A stretch of DNA of 64,000 bases from Stenotrophomonas indicatrix (GTDB taxonomy: Bacteria > Pseudomonadota > Gammaproteobacteria > Xanthomonadales > Xanthomonadaceae): positions 1,364,001 to 1,428,000 of the forward strand of contig NZ_PEJS01000001.1 in NCBI RefSeq assembly GCF_002750975.1, in the 5' to 3' direction. Position 1 is the first letter of the stretch; each line of letters starts with the position of its first letter. The translations under genes and the position numbers were made by a program. The notes beneath the pieces were generated by a model. The model saw nothing but the letters and a program-made list of their open reading frames with translations, was not told the origin of the DNA and searched no databases. This document shows positions 20,072-29,684 of this stretch, piece after piece.

Positions 20072-20365
20072 TTACGATGCCTTGAGGCAGCTGCTCATGA
20101 AGGTCTTGCGGGCGTCGCCGGCGAGCTTTTGGGTGGCGGCGTCTGCGTTGCACTTCTTCATGCGCTCCTGCGGCGTGGCAGGGGTTGCCGGTGCGGCTGC
20201 GTGCGAGCTCAGGCATGCGCTCTGCGCGGACTTGTAGGCGTCGCCTTTCAGCCCTTTGTTCTTTGCCGAACAGTCGGCCATGCGCTGCTGCTGTGGGGTG
20301 GCTGCGTTGGCGGCAATCGGGAGGCCGACCAGCAGGGCGGCGGCGAGCAGCAAAGAGGCTTTCAT
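20072..20365 (-). CDS. psiF: PsiF-repeat periplasmic protein
   Basis: A 97-residue exported protein: the signal peptide ends near ANAA, then two PsiF repeats, each with a paired-cysteine pattern (RMADCSAKNKGLKGDAYKSA..C and RMKKCNADAATQKLAGDARKTFM..C), separated by an Ala/Pro/Thr linker. E. coli PsiF is phosphate-starvation inducible, but its function is unknown. A GGAGCC site precedes the ATG. Its proximity to the phytase operon (1 kb away) may be meaningful or coincidental. Confidence 0.85.
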   Translation of the reverse strand: MKASLLLAAALLVGLPIAANAATPQQQRMADCSAKNKGLKGDAYKSAQSACLSSHAAAPATPATPQERMKKCNADAATQKLAGDARKTFMSSCLKAS

Positions 20366-20482
20366 GGTGGCTCCAGGGCGGGGCGGGTGCGCGGAGCATT
20401 CGCCCGTTGCCGCAAAGCCGGCGTGAAGGTGCCTGGAGCAGGTGGAGCACTTCCTTTCGAAAGCGCTCCGACCCGGTCGATC

Positions 20483-21115
20483 TCAGCCCACGCGGGTACC
20501 GAAGATGCGGTCGCCGGCATCACCCAGGCCCGGCAGGATGTAGCCCTTGTCGTTGAGCTGCGCATCGATCGCGGCGGTGTAGATCTCTACGTCCGGGTGC
20601 ACGGCCTTCACCGCTTCGATGCCCTCCGGCGCGGCAACCAGGAAGATGCCCTTGATCCGGCGTGCGCCGGCGCGCTTGAGCATGTCGATGGTGGCGATCA
20701 GGGTGCCGCCGGTGGCCAGCATCGGGTCGAGGATCAGCGCGTCGCGCTCTTCCAGGCGGCCGGTCAGGCGCTCGAAGTAGGGCACCGGCTGCAGGGTTTC
20801 CTCATCGCGCTGCAGGCCGACCACGCTGACACGGGCGGCCGGAATCAGCGACAGCACGCCGCTGAGCATGCCCAGGCCGGCGCGCAGGATCGGCACCACG
20901 GTGATCTTGGCGCCGGCGATGCGCTGCACGGTGACCGGGCCGGACCAGCCCGGCAGGGTGTGCGGCTCGGTTTCCAGGTCGGCGGTGGCCTCGTAGGCCA
21001 GCAGCGTGCCCAGTTCGTTGGCCAGTTCGCGGAAATCCTTGGTGCTGAGCGCGGCGTTGCGCATCAGGCCGATCTTGTGCTGCACCAGCGGGTGGCGCAC
21101 TTCGACGATCTTCAT
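20483..21115 (-). CDS. upp: Uracil phosphoribosyltransferase
   Basis: A pyrimidine salvage enzyme, uracil + PRPP to UMP. 210 residues from [19 protein letters not shown], the family's N-terminus. The PRPP-binding loop [12 protein letters not shown] and the uracil-binding C-terminus [17 protein letters not shown] are present. An in-frame extension to 21214 is unconserved. Confidence 0.97.
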   Translation of the reverse strand: MKIVEVRHPLVQHKIGLMRNAALSTKDFRELANELGTLLAYEATADLETEPHTLPGWSGPVTVQRIAGAKITVVPILRAGLGMLSGVLSLIPAARVSVVGLQRDEETLQPVPYFERLTGRLEERDALILDPMLATGGTLIATIDMLKRAGARRIKGIFLVAAPEGIEAVKAVHPDVEIYTAAIDAQLNDKGYILPGLGDAGDRIFGTRVG

Positions 21116-21268
21116 GGGAGGGTCTGGCAGAAGGGGAGGCCCCCATTTTAAGCGGAATGCGCGGTGGTGCCGAGCCGGGTCCGGCAGGCCAGGCTCCACC
21201 GGTGTCATGCCCATGCAACTTGCCGGACATACCGTGCTGACCCAATCTTTACACCGTTGGGGATAGCT

Positions 21269-23827
21269 GTGCAGAAGAAGAACACGTTGGGCCTGGCAAT
21301 CAGCCTCTCGCTGCTGGTGACGGCCAGCCCGTCGGTGCTGGCGGCCGAAAACGCCGCCGCTGCCGTGGCAGGGGGTGCCGCCGCAGCGACCGATCTGGAC
21401 CGCATAGAAGTGCGTGCGCAGCTGGAATCGCAGGTACGCGCCGTCGACCTGAAGCGCAGCAGCGATGCCATCGAAGACGCCGTGTCTTCAGACGCACTGG
21501 GCCAGTACCCGGACAAGAACGTGGCCGAGTCGCTGCAGCGCCTGCCGGGCATCAGCGTGACCCGAGACCAGGGTGAAGGCCGTTTCGTGGTGGTGCGTGG
21601 CCTGGATGCCAACCTCAACAGCGTCAGCGTCGACGGCATCGCCATCGGCACCCCGGAAGATTCCAGCCGCGCGGCGCCGCTGGATGTGATTCCGTCCGAT
21701 TCGACCGAGCGCCTGCGCGTGGTCAAGTCGCCCACCCCGGACATGCCGGGCGACGCCATCGGCGGCGCGATCCTGGTTGAATCGGCCTCGGCCTTCGATC
21801 GTGACGGCCGCAGCCTGCGTGGCAAGATCGAAGCCAGCCACCAGCAGCTGTCCGGCGAAACCAGCCCGAAGGCGGCCTTCAACTACAGCGAAGTGTTCAA
21901 CGACACCTTCGGCGTCGCGCTGGGCGTGAACTACCAGAAGCGCACGTTCGAATCGGACAACACCGAAGTGGAGTACGACGGCGAAGACGATGCCGCACCG
22001 GGCGACGTCACCGCGATCAACCTGCAGCACCGCAAATACGAAATCGAGCGCAAGCGCATCGGCGCCAACCTCAACCTGGACTGGCGCCCGAACGAGGACA
22101 GCAAGTACTACCTGCGTGCGCTGTACAGCCAGTTCGATGATGCCGAAACCCGCCAGCGGGTGATCTTCAACTTCGATGACGCCAAGATGGTGAAGACCGG
22201 TACCGACCAGTACCGGTTGGACGGCATGCCGAAGGATTCCATCGACAAGCGCATGCGCTACCGCACCAAGGAAGAGAACACCTTCGCGGCCAGCCTGGGC
22301 GGCGAGAACACGCTGACCAACGCCGTGGTCGATTACAAGGTTGGTTTCACCCGCACCGAAGAGCGGGTGAACGATGAAATGGAGGCGCGCTTCAAGCTCA
22401 ACGGCAAGGCCTTCAACGGTACGCTGGACCAGAGCAGTCGAATGCCCAGCTACAGCTTCGACAATCCGCAGTGGCTGGACAACGCGAACTACGCGTTCGA
22501 CCGCTTCGTGATTTCACCCAAGCAGGTGAACGACAAGGAGCACAGCGCACAGGTCAACGTCCGCTTCGACGGCGACAGCAGCAGCATCAAGTTCGGCCTG
22601 CTGGGGCGCTGGCGCGACCGCGACGTCAACGTCGACGAAAGCGAACTGCGCGTCGGCCCGAAGGTTGCCCTGTCCAGCTGGACCACCGGCTCCCCGGATC
22701 ACCGCCACGGCACCCTGGGTGACGGCATGGATTCGGACGCGATGCGCGCGTACTGGGCGGCCAACCGTGGCCAGTTCAGTGCCCGTCCGCAGGATGTCGG
22801 CGCCAACGCGATGACCTCGCTGGAAGAGGACTACACCGCCAGTGAAGACATCTTCGCCAGCTACGCCATGGGGACCTGGGATGTCGGTGCGCTGCGCATC
22901 ATCGGTGGCGTGCGTGTGGAGAACACGCGCTTCAGGGCCGAAGGCAACCAGGTCGATGTGGCGGCCAACGGCCGCAGCTACACCGTAACCCCGCGCGTGG
23001 CCAACAGCAGCTATACCAACGTACTGCCGGGCCTGCACCTGCGCTATGACGCGGCCGATGACTGGGTGCTGCGCGCCTCGGCCAACAAGACCGTTTCGCG
23101 CCCGTCCTTCGGTGATATCTCGCCGCGCGTCGGCTACAGCCGCGGCGACGAGGAAGTGCGGCTGGGCAATCCTGAGCTGGACCCGTACGAGTCGAAGAAC
23201 ATCGACCTGTCGGTGGAGAAGTACCTCGGCAGCACCGGCATCGTTTCGCTCGGTCTGTTCCACAAGTCCATCGACGGCTATATCGTCGAGACGGTGCGCA
23301 CCAATGATCCGGCCTACGGTGGTTTCGACGTGACCCAGCCGATCAATGGCCGCAAAGCCACCGTGCGTGGTGCGGAGCTGAACTGGCAGCAGCAGCTGGC
23401 CTTCCTGCCCGCCGGCCTGGACGGTCTGCTGGTGGGCGCCAGCGGCACCTGGCTGGATACCGGATTCGACGCTGGCATCGAGGATCGCGCCGGTGAGGAT
23501 TTCACCCTGCCGCGTGCCTCCAAGCACGTGTACAGCGCCCACATCGGCTATGAAAAGTACGGCCTGAGCACCCGTCTGGCGGCGGTGTACCGCAGCGAGT
23601 ACCTGGACAGCATCGGCAAGGGCCGTGCGTTCGACATCTACGTCGCGCCCAACACCCAGCTCGACTTCTCGCTGGACTACAAGTTCAACGCGAACGTGAG
23701 CATGTATTTTGAAGCGCAGAACCTGCTGGACAAGCCGTTGGAGCTCTACCAGGGCACGCGCTCGCGCACCCTGCAGATGGAAGAGTACGGCCGCACCTAC
23801 GCCGTGGGCCTGAAGGTGGCGCTGTGA
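21269..23827 (+). CDS. TonB-dependent outer-membrane receptor (probable phytate/organophosphate uptake)
   Basis: An 852-residue TonB-gated beta-barrel receptor. Start GTG 21269 gives a signal peptide ending SVLA at about residue 26. The plug domain follows ([16 protein letters not shown], then FVVVRGL and GGAILVES), then a long barrel with the conserved [10 protein letters not shown] and [19 protein letters not shown] segments and a TonB-receptor C-terminus. Its stop overlaps the next gene's ATG, a phytase-like lipoprotein, which suggests phytate or a breakdown product as substrate. One PhoB-like half-site, TGTCAT, sits at 21204-21209, but a full Pho box is not evident. The substrate is inference from context. 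Confidence 0.85.
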   Translation: MQKKNTLGLAISLSLLVTASPSVLAAENAAAAVAGGAAAATDLDRIEVRAQLESQVRAVDLKRSSDAIEDAVSSDALGQYPDKNVAESLQRLPGISVTRDQGEGRFVVVRGLDANLNSVSVDGIAIGTPEDSSRAAPLDVIPSDSTERLRVVKSPTPDMPGDAIGGAILVESASAFDRDGRSLRGKIEASHQQLSGETSPKAAFNYSEVFNDTFGVALGVNYQKRTFESDNTEVEYDGEDDAAPGDVTAINLQHRKYEIERKRIGANLNLDWRPNEDSKYYLRALYSQFDDAETRQRVIFNFDDAKMVKTGTDQYRLDGMPKDSIDKRMRYRTKEENTFAASLGGENTLTNAVVDYKVGFTRTEERVNDEMEARFKLNGKAFNGTLDQSSRMPSYSFDNPQWLDNANYAFDRFVISPKQVNDKEHSAQVNVRFDGDSSSIKFGLLGRWRDRDVNVDESELRVGPKVALSSWTTGSPDHRHGTLGDGMDSDAMRAYWAANRGQFSARPQDVGANAMTSLEEDYTASEDIFASYAMGTWDVGALRIIGGVRVENTRFRAEGNQVDVAANGRSYTVTPRVANSSYTNVLPGLHLRYDAADDWVLRASANKTVSRPSFGDISPRVGYSRGDEEVRLGNPELDPYESKNIDLSVEKYLGSTGIVSLGLFHKSIDGYIVETVRTNDPAYGGFDVTQPINGRKATVRGAELNWQQQLAFLPAGLDGLLVGASGTWLDTGFDAGIEDRAGEDFTLPRASKHVYSAHIGYEKYGLSTRLAAVYRSEYLDSIGKGRAFDIYVAPNTQLDFSLDYKFNANVSMYFEAQNLLDKPLELYQGTRSRTLQMEEYGRTYAVGLKVAL

Positions 23828-24945
23828 TGACGCGTTGCATCACCCTGATGGCGGCCTCGCTGGCAGCCGTTCTTGCCGCCGGCTGCACGCCGGCCGCGGA
23901 CAAGGCGCCGGCAGCGGCTGCAGCGACCGGCGCTGTGGCACCGGTCGAGCGCAACGTGGCGACCATCGCCGAGGCCTTCCTGACCCCGATGACCCCGGCC
24001 GACAACATCGATTCGCCCGCGTCGTGGCAGGCGCCGGATGGCAAGACCTGGCTGATCGCCACGGCCAAGGCCACCGACAAGCTGGTGGTCTACGACGGCA
24101 GCAACGGCCAGCACCTGCGCGACGTCGGCAGCACCGGCACCGGCCTGGGCCAGTTCGATCGCCCCAACGGCATCGCGGTGATCGATGACCTGCTGTGGAT
24201 CGTCGAGCGCGACAACCACCGTGTGCAGGTGCTTTCGCTGCCGGACTTCACTCCGTTGGCCACCTTCGGTGCCGACGATCTGCGCAAGCCCTACGGCCTG
24301 TGGGTGGACCGCCGTGCCGATGGCTACAGCGTCTACGTCACCGACTCCTGGGACAACGGCGAGGACGCACAGGGCAAGGACATCCTGCCGCCGCTGGCTG
24401 AGCTGGACAAGCGCGTGCGCCAGTACCACGTGTCCCGCGATGGCACGAAGGTGCAGGCAACACTGTCGGCCAGCATCGGTGATACCAGCGAAGCCGGCGC
24501 GCTGCGTGTGGTCGAATCGATCTGGGGAGATCCGGCCAATGATCGCCTGCTGATCGCCGAAGAGGACGAAAGCTACGCCAGCGAATTCAAGGTCTACACC
24601 CTGGCGGGGCGCTTCACCGGCACCACCTTCGGCCGCGACGTGTTCAAGGCGCAGGCCGAAGGCGTGATGCTGCGCACCTGCGGCAAGGACGGCTGGTGGA
24701 TCACCACCGAGCAGGGCAAGCAGCGTAGCGTGTTCCATCTGTTCGACCGCCATACGCTGAAGCCGGTGGGTGCGTTCCAGGGCAATACCGTGGCCAACAC
24801 CGATGGCATCTGGATGATGCAGCAGCCAACGCCACGGTTCCCGCACGGCGCCCTGTATGCGGTGCACGATGACCAGGGTGTGGTGGCCTTCGACTGGGAG
24901 AGCATCGCCAAGCAGTTGGCCCTGCCGCTGGAGTGTGGCTCGTGA
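23827..24945 (+). CDS. Phytase-like beta-propeller lipoprotein
   Basis: A 372-residue lipoprotein: lipobox LAAGC with Cys20, then an Ala/Pro linker and a beta-propeller. The segment DNIDSPASWQAPDGKTWLIAT...DKLVVYDGSNG parallels the beta-propeller phytase pattern (D-x-D-D-P-A-x-W, then a DGL-x-V-Y-D type strand). Acidic clusters (EEDES, ERDNH) could bind calcium or metal. Such enzymes remove phosphates from myo-inositol hexakisphosphate. The start ATG shares its A with the receptor's TGA; its own stop overlaps the next GTG. Activity is likely but the domain is divergent. Confidence 0.75.
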   Translation: MTRCITLMAASLAAVLAAGCTPAADKAPAAAAATGAVAPVERNVATIAEAFLTPMTPADNIDSPASWQAPDGKTWLIATAKATDKLVVYDGSNGQHLRDVGSTGTGLGQFDRPNGIAVIDDLLWIVERDNHRVQVLSLPDFTPLATFGADDLRKPYGLWVDRRADGYSVYVTDSWDNGEDAQGKDILPPLAELDKRVRQYHVSRDGTKVQATLSASIGDTSEAGALRVVESIWGDPANDRLLIAEEDESYASEFKVYTLAGRFTGTTFGRDVFKAQAEGVMLRTCGKDGWWITTEQGKQRSVFHLFDRHTLKPVGAFQGNTVANTDGIWMMQQPTPRFPHGALYAVHDDQGVVAFDWESIAKQLALPLECGS

Positions 24946-26306
24946 GCGCGCGCTTGGTGCGCCTGCTTGCGATCGGGCTGCTGCTGGCATTGCCATCGAT
25001 GGCGATGGCTGCGGCCGAGCCCAATACGCAGGTGCCGTCGGGCAGCCGCTACTACGCGGCCACACCGGTGCCGGACCGCATCGTTGCCTCTCCATCGGTC
25101 GACCCCAGCCACGGCTTTGCAGTGGCCTGGCGCACCGATGGCAGCGTGCAGTCGCCGCTGCTGGAAATCGCACGGGCCGACGATTCGCCGGCCATCGAGG
25201 GCATCGTCCAGGTGCGCGCGAAGACCCAGGTGCTGCAGACCGAGAACGGCCTGTCGCATCATCATCGCGCCGACATCGACGGTTTGCAGCCGGACACCCT
25301 GTATGTCTACCGCGTACAGGGCAATGGCAGCTGGAGCGCGTGGAACCAGCTGCGTACGATGGCCGCTGCCGACCAGCCGCTGACCCTGCTGTATTTCGGC
25401 GATACCCAGAACAAGAACGTCAGCCATGTAAGCCGCGTGGTGCGGGTCGCACAGAAGGCCGCGCCGGATGCGCGGATCAGTCTGTTTGCCGGCGACCTGG
25501 TCAGCGGTGGCGACAACATGGACGACAGCGAATGGGGCGAATGGTTTGCCGCCACCAGCTGGCTGGCACAGGAGACGCTGGTGGCGCCGGCGATCGGCAA
25601 CCACGAGTACTTCGAGGAATTCGAGGACACGCCACAGGAGCGCCGTGTGCTGGGCCGCCATTGGCCGGTGACCTTCGCCCTGCCGGGCAACGGTGCCAGC
25701 GCGGCGGCGGGTACCAGCTACTGGTTCGACGCACAGGGCGTGCGCGTGGCCGTGGTCGATGGCACGTCGGCGCTGGATCTCGGTACCGCCAAGGCGCAGG
25801 CACAGTGGTTGGACAAGGTGCTGTCCGGCAACCGGCAGCCGTGGACGATCGTGCTGCTGCACCAGCCGTTCTATTCGCCGCGCGAGGGCCGCGAGAATGC
25901 TGCCCTGCGCAAGGTGCTGCTGCCGGTGGTGCGCCGTCACAAGGTGGATCTGGTACTGCAGGGGCATGACCATACCTACGGCCGTCGCGGCGAAGGGCAG
26001 GCGGCAACACCGCAATACGTGGTGACGGTGGCGGGACCGAAACAGTACCGCCTGTCGGACGAAGCACGCAGGACGATGGACCCTGTGGGCGAAGACACCC
26101 AGCTGTTCCAGGTGTTGCGCATCGATCCGCAGCGCCTTCGCTACGAGGCCCGCACGGTGACCGGGCGCCTGTACGACGCCTTCGAGCTGAAGCGCGATGA
26201 CAATGGCGGAAAGCAAAGGGTGGAGCAGCAGGAGGGACGGATCGCGCCGCGTGACTGCGCGCGTGCCCAGACCGCCAAGGGCCGCACCGACCGGTGTTGG
26301 GAGTGA
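24942..26306 (+). CDS. Purple acid phosphatase-like metallophosphoesterase
   Basis: A 454-residue exported phosphatase. Signal peptide (about 1-27), then an N-terminal fibronectin-III-like domain (HRADIDGLQPDTLYVYRVQG), then the calcineurin-like domain with metal motifs FGDTQN, GDLVSGG, GNHEY and GHDHTYGR. This is the purple acid phosphatase layout. It probably releases phosphate from phosphomonoesters, perhaps inositol phosphates made by the upstream enzyme. GTG start overlaps the previous stop by 4 nt. Confidence 0.85.
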   Translation: MSARLVRLLAIGLLLALPSMAMAAAEPNTQVPSGSRYYAATPVPDRIVASPSVDPSHGFAVAWRTDGSVQSPLLEIARADDSPAIEGIVQVRAKTQVLQTENGLSHHHRADIDGLQPDTLYVYRVQGNGSWSAWNQLRTMAAADQPLTLLYFGDTQNKNVSHVSRVVRVAQKAAPDARISLFAGDLVSGGDNMDDSEWGEWFAATSWLAQETLVAPAIGNHEYFEEFEDTPQERRVLGRHWPVTFALPGNGASAAAGTSYWFDAQGVRVAVVDGTSALDLGTAKAQAQWLDKVLSGNRQPWTIVLLHQPFYSPREGRENAALRKVLLPVVRRHKVDLVLQGHDHTYGRRGEGQAATPQYVVTVAGPKQYRLSDEARRTMDPVGEDTQLFQVLRIDPQRLRYEARTVTGRLYDAFELKRDDNGGKQRVEQQEGRIAPRDCARAQTAKGRTDRCWE

Positions 26307-26316
26307 GGAACGACCG

Positions 26317-26469
26317 ATGAGCACGCGCACGCGCCTCGTTCCGATGGCCGCCATTGCCGTTGCCCTGCTGCTGGTGGTGGGCGCGGTGGCTGCTGCCGAT
26401 ACCGTACTGCACCCGTTCCTGGCCGCTCAGCCGGAGCAGGTGCCGCAGGAAAGAACGACGGACGGGTGA
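26317..26469 (+). CDS. Small single-pass membrane protein
   Basis: A 50-residue protein with one hydrophobic segment (LVPMAAIAVALLLVVGAVAAA) and a short polar tail. It starts 10 bp after the phosphatase stop with GTGAGGAA as ribosome site, so it is the likely last gene of the operon. No family recognised. Confidence 0.6.
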   Translation: MSTRTRLVPMAAIAVALLLVVGAVAAADTVLHPFLAAQPEQVPQERTTDG

Positions 26470-26493
26470 TCAGCGAAGCGATGCAGCAGTCCA

Positions 26494-26567
26494 GAAGTGG
26501 ATCCACGCCACGCGTGGATTGAACCTTTCCGTGCACCATCCACGCATGGCGTGGCTCTACTGCATTG
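26494..26567. repeat. Pair of SMAG-type repeats in opposite orientation
   Basis: GTGGATCCACGCCACGCGTG (left) and CCATCCACGCATGGCGTGGC followed by TCTAC (right) face each other across GAACCTTTCCGTGCA. The element overlaps the 3' end of the SUKH gene. Confidence 0.75.
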
Positions 26568-27138
26568 CGTCCAGGAACAGTTCTGCTTCATCCGTGCTGC
26601 CCAGCACCAAAGCGACAGCGCGCAGCGCCGCTTCGCGATGAACCGGACGGATCCCGCCATCATCGTCATCGCTGTACAGATCCTCATCGGCATCGAGGTA
26701 AACGCTGCCGGCCGCAGCCAACGCGGCCATCAGGGTCGGCACGTCGGCGGCGAACCCGTCGGCGTCCCAGTGGCCCGCACCATGACGGGCGAACAGTACG
26801 CGGCCGTCGTCGATGTCGAGGATGAGGGGATCGGCGCCACGGTCGGCGATCACCAGCCACTGCGCCGGCCAATCGCTGATCGGTTCGCCATCGTTGCCGT
26901 TCCAGCGATAGCCTGCCTGGTAGGCCCACAGGCGCTGCAAGGGCGGTATCCACACCTCAAGGCCTGGAATGGTGATGCCGCAGGGGCCTTTTGCAGGATT
27001 GAATACCTCGCCGAACGGGCCGACGTGTGCATAGAACCTGGCCAGCACGTCCGGCAGCGGGAACGGCCCCTGCCACGCGTCGGCGGATTGCGATTGCAGG
27101 GGGCCGAAGCGGGCAAACGTGGCGCGAAGATCATCCAT
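26557..27138 (-). CDS. SMI1/KNR4 (SUKH) family protein
   Basis: A 193-residue cytosolic protein of the SUKH type: an N-terminal FPLPDVLARFYAHVGPFG segment like the 'LP..Y..Y' SUKH core, then WLVIADRGADPLILDIDDGRVLFARHG. An acidic patch (DADEDLYSDDDD) is near the C-terminus. SUKH proteins are often immunity proteins of contact-dependent or secreted toxins, but no toxin gene is next to it. The start is MDDLRATF; the final codons lie in the SMAG repeat. Confidence 0.75.
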   Translation of the reverse strand: MDDLRATFARFGPLQSQSADAWQGPFPLPDVLARFYAHVGPFGEVFNPAKGPCGITIPGLEVWIPPLQRLWAYQAGYRWNGNDGEPISDWPAQWLVIADRGADPLILDIDDGRVLFARHGAGHWDADGFAADVPTLMAALAAAGSVYLDADEDLYSDDDDGGIRPVHREAALRAVALVLGSTDEAELFLDAMQ

Positions 27139-27250
27139 GACGTGGGCCGGGCGCAAGCGGAAGAGCGCGCAGCCTAGCAGGGCCGGTCGCACGCATCGCC
27201 TTCACCGTCACTGGCTATCATGGCCGCCCAGCAACTGAGAGGCAGTGCAC

Positions 27251-28666
27251 GTGTCGGTAGCGTTGGTATGGTTCCGTCGGGACCTGCGGTTGCAGGACAA
27301 TCCGGCGCTGCAGGCGGCGCTGGAAGCTGGCCACGATGTGGTGCCGGTGTACATCCACGCGCCGCACGAAGAGGGCGAGTGGGCGCCGGGCGCGGCCTCC
27401 AATGCATGGCGCCATCGTTCGCTGGCAGCGCTGGACGCCGACCTGCGTGCACGGGGTTCATCGCTGGTGCTGCGTGCCGGTGACAGCCTGCCGGCCCTGC
27501 AGGCGTTGATCGAGCCGACCGGCGCTGAAGCGGTGTACTGGAACCGCAAGTACGAACCGGCGACGCAACCGCGCGATGCCGCCATCAAACGCACGCTGCG
27601 CGAGCAGGGCATCGATGCGCAGAGCTGCAACGGCAGCCTGCTGTTCGAGCCCTGGGACATCGCCACCCAGCAGGGGCAGCCCTACAAGGTATTCACTCCG
27701 TACTGGCGCAACGTACTCAGCCACTGGCGTTTGCCCGCCTTGCAGGCCGCACCGGAGACGCTGCCGGCGCATACGGTCGACAGCCTCGCGCTGGATACGC
27801 TGCAGCTGGCGCCCACGCTTCACTGGGATACCGGGTTCTGGGAACACTGGCAGCCGGGCGAGACCGGTGCGCTCGAGGCGTTGTCCGTGTTCGAGGATGG
27901 TGCGCTGCGCGGCTATCGCGAGCAGCGCGACCTGCCGGATCGGGTCGGTACCTCGCGGCTGTCGCCGCACCTGCATTTCGGCGAAATCGCGCCGTGGCGC
28001 ATCGCCCACGCGCTGGAAGGCCTGCGCAGTGCCGGTACCGATGCTGACATCGATGGCTACCTGCGCCAGCTTGGCTGGCGTGACTTTGCCCATCACCTGC
28101 TGCACCACTTCCCGAAGACGCCCACCGACAACCTCAATCCACGCTTCGATCGCTTCCCGTGGGCCAGCCCCAGTGCCGCCCAGCTGCACGACTGGCAGCG
28201 CGGCAATACCGGCGTCCCCATCGTCGATGCTGGCCTGCGCGAGCTCTGGCATACCGGCTACATGCACAACCGGGTGCGGATGATCGTCGCCAGCTACCTG
28301 TGCAAACACCTGCGTGCGCACTGGCAGCACGGTGCGCGCTGGTTCTGGGACACGCTGGTGGATGCCGACCTGGCCAACAACACAATGGGCTGGCAGTGGG
28401 TGGCCGGCACCGGTGCCGACGCGGCTCCGTATTTCCGCGTGTTCAATCCCGTCACACAGGCCGAGAAGTTCGATCCGCAGGCGCGCTACATCAGCCGCTG
28501 GGTGCCTGAGCTGGCGGCGCTGCCGGTGAAAGCGCGGTTCGCTCCATGGCAGCATCCGCACCTGCTGGCCGAACGCGCGCCGGGCTACCCACGCACGCCG
28601 CTGGTGGACCTGGCGGCTGGCCGGGATGCCGCTCTGGCCGCCTACCGTCAGTCGGCGGCGGGGTAA
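27251..28666 (+). CDS. phrB: Deoxyribodipyrimidine photolyase
   Basis: A blue-light enzyme that splits cyclobutane pyrimidine dimers. 471 residues. N-terminal antenna-binding Rossmann domain (ALVWFRRDLRLQDNPAL) and C-terminal FAD domain with GTSRLSPHLHFGEIAP, GIPI-like TGVPIVDAGLRELWHTGYMHNRVRMI, and the signature NNTMGWQWVAGTGADAAPYFRVFNP. The start at GTG 27251 is favoured over 27245 by the GAGAGG ribosome-binding site spacing. Confidence 0.95.
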   Translation: MSVALVWFRRDLRLQDNPALQAALEAGHDVVPVYIHAPHEEGEWAPGAASNAWRHRSLAALDADLRARGSSLVLRAGDSLPALQALIEPTGAEAVYWNRKYEPATQPRDAAIKRTLREQGIDAQSCNGSLLFEPWDIATQQGQPYKVFTPYWRNVLSHWRLPALQAAPETLPAHTVDSLALDTLQLAPTLHWDTGFWEHWQPGETGALEALSVFEDGALRGYREQRDLPDRVGTSRLSPHLHFGEIAPWRIAHALEGLRSAGTDADIDGYLRQLGWRDFAHHLLHHFPKTPTDNLNPRFDRFPWASPSAAQLHDWQRGNTGVPIVDAGLRELWHTGYMHNRVRMIVASYLCKHLRAHWQHGARWFWDTLVDADLANNTMGWQWVAGTGADAAPYFRVFNPVTQAEKFDPQARYISRWVPELAALPVKARFAPWQHPHLLAERAPGYPRTPLVDLAAGRDAALAAYRQSAAG

Positions 28667-28807
28667 AGCGCTGGCTGAGCGGTCCAGACAGCTAGCTGAA
28701 CACGTCCCTGTCGACCGGTGTGATCATCATCCCGACATCGCGTCCGGCTGTTTATCCTCGTTGCCGCCCGCAAGCCGCCGGCCCGACCGGAAACCAAGGA
28801 GAACACC

Positions 28808-29503
28808 ATGATCCGCAACACCACCCGCAACGTCGCACTGGCCCTGATGAGTGCGGCCGTCCTGTCGGCCTGCGCCACCGGCGGCTCCTATGTGCAGAGT
28901 GATCCGTACGGCAACCCGACCGAGCAGCAGAACCGCACCGGCCGCAATGCCCTGATCGGTACCGCCATCGGCGTGGCCGCGGGCCTGCTGTCCGGCGACA
29001 GCGCGACCGAGCGTCGCCAGCATGCGCTGATCGGCGCGGGCATCGGCGCACTCAGTGGCGCCGCGGTGGGCCAGTACCAGGATCGCCAGGAGCGCGCGCT
29101 GCGCGAGCGCACTGCCAACACCGGCATCGACGTCGAGCGCCAGGGCGACAACATCATGCTGAACCTGCCCGACGGCATCACCTTCGACTTCGGCAAGTCG
29201 GCACTGAAGCCGCAGTTCTACGGCTCGCTCAATGGCGTTGCCGGCACCCTGCGTGACTACAACCAGACCATGATCGAAGTGGTCGGCCACACCGACAGCA
29301 TCGGCAGCGACGCGGTCAACAACCGCCTGTCCAAGGAGCGTGCTGATTCGGTGGCGCAGTACCTGATCGGCCAGGGCGTGCAGAGCGTGCGCATCGAAAC
29401 CCTGGGCGCTGGCAAGGCCTACCCGATCGCTGACAACAGCACCGATGCCGGCCGTGCCAAGAACCGCCGCGTCGAGATCCGCGTGATTCCTCTCAAACAA
29501 TAA
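28808..29503 (+). CDS. OmpA-family lipoprotein (YiaD-like)
   Basis: A 231-residue outer-membrane-anchored lipoprotein. Lipobox LSAC, a glycine-zipper segment (~45-95, IGTAIGVAAGLL and IGAGIGALSGAAVG), then a C-terminal OmpA peptidoglycan-binding domain (ITFDFGKSALKP, VVGHTDSIGSDAVNNRLSKERA, GRAKNRRVEIRV). This layout matches YiaD-type proteins that tether the outer membrane to peptidoglycan. Confidence 0.92.
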   Translation: MIRNTTRNVALALMSAAVLSACATGGSYVQSDPYGNPTEQQNRTGRNALIGTAIGVAAGLLSGDSATERRQHALIGAGIGALSGAAVGQYQDRQERALRERTANTGIDVERQGDNIMLNLPDGITFDFGKSALKPQFYGSLNGVAGTLRDYNQTMIEVVGHTDSIGSDAVNNRLSKERADSVAQYLIGQGVQSVRIETLGAGKAYPIADNSTDAGRAKNRRVEIRVIPLKQ

Positions 29504-29520
29504 CGCGCAGCGTTATCGCT

Positions 29521-29568
29521 GTTCCGGCGCAGCCGGAACGAAAATGCCGCCCTTGCAGGCGGCATTTT
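29521..29568 (+). terminator. Double hairpin terminator, bidirectional
   Basis: First hairpin GTTCCGGC-GCA-GCCGGAAC (29521-29539), then AAAATGCCGCC / GGCGGCATTTT (29541-29568) with A/T runs on both sides. It separates the convergent OmpA-like gene and smeRv. Confidence 0.85.
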
Positions 29569-29618
29569 CTGTAGGTGCCGAGTGTGCTCGGCACGCCGAT
29601 AGCCCATGTGGAGAGCCG

Positions 29619-29638
29619 TGCCGGCCAAGGTCGGCATC
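29619..29638. repeat. 9-2-9 type palindrome
   Basis: GTGCCGGCC-AA-GGTCGGCAT followed by CTACC. It pairs fully only if two G-U pairs are allowed. Same family as 12201-12387. Confidence 0.6.
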
Positions 29639-29684
29639 TACCGGAGGCGATCCAGGAGCAGGGTACAGGCGGCATCGCTGCAGC

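Noticed and set aside
21196..21215. Pho box before the TonB-dependent receptor gene
   Set aside because: Only one TGTCAT half-site; the next direct-repeat half is too degenerate to call.
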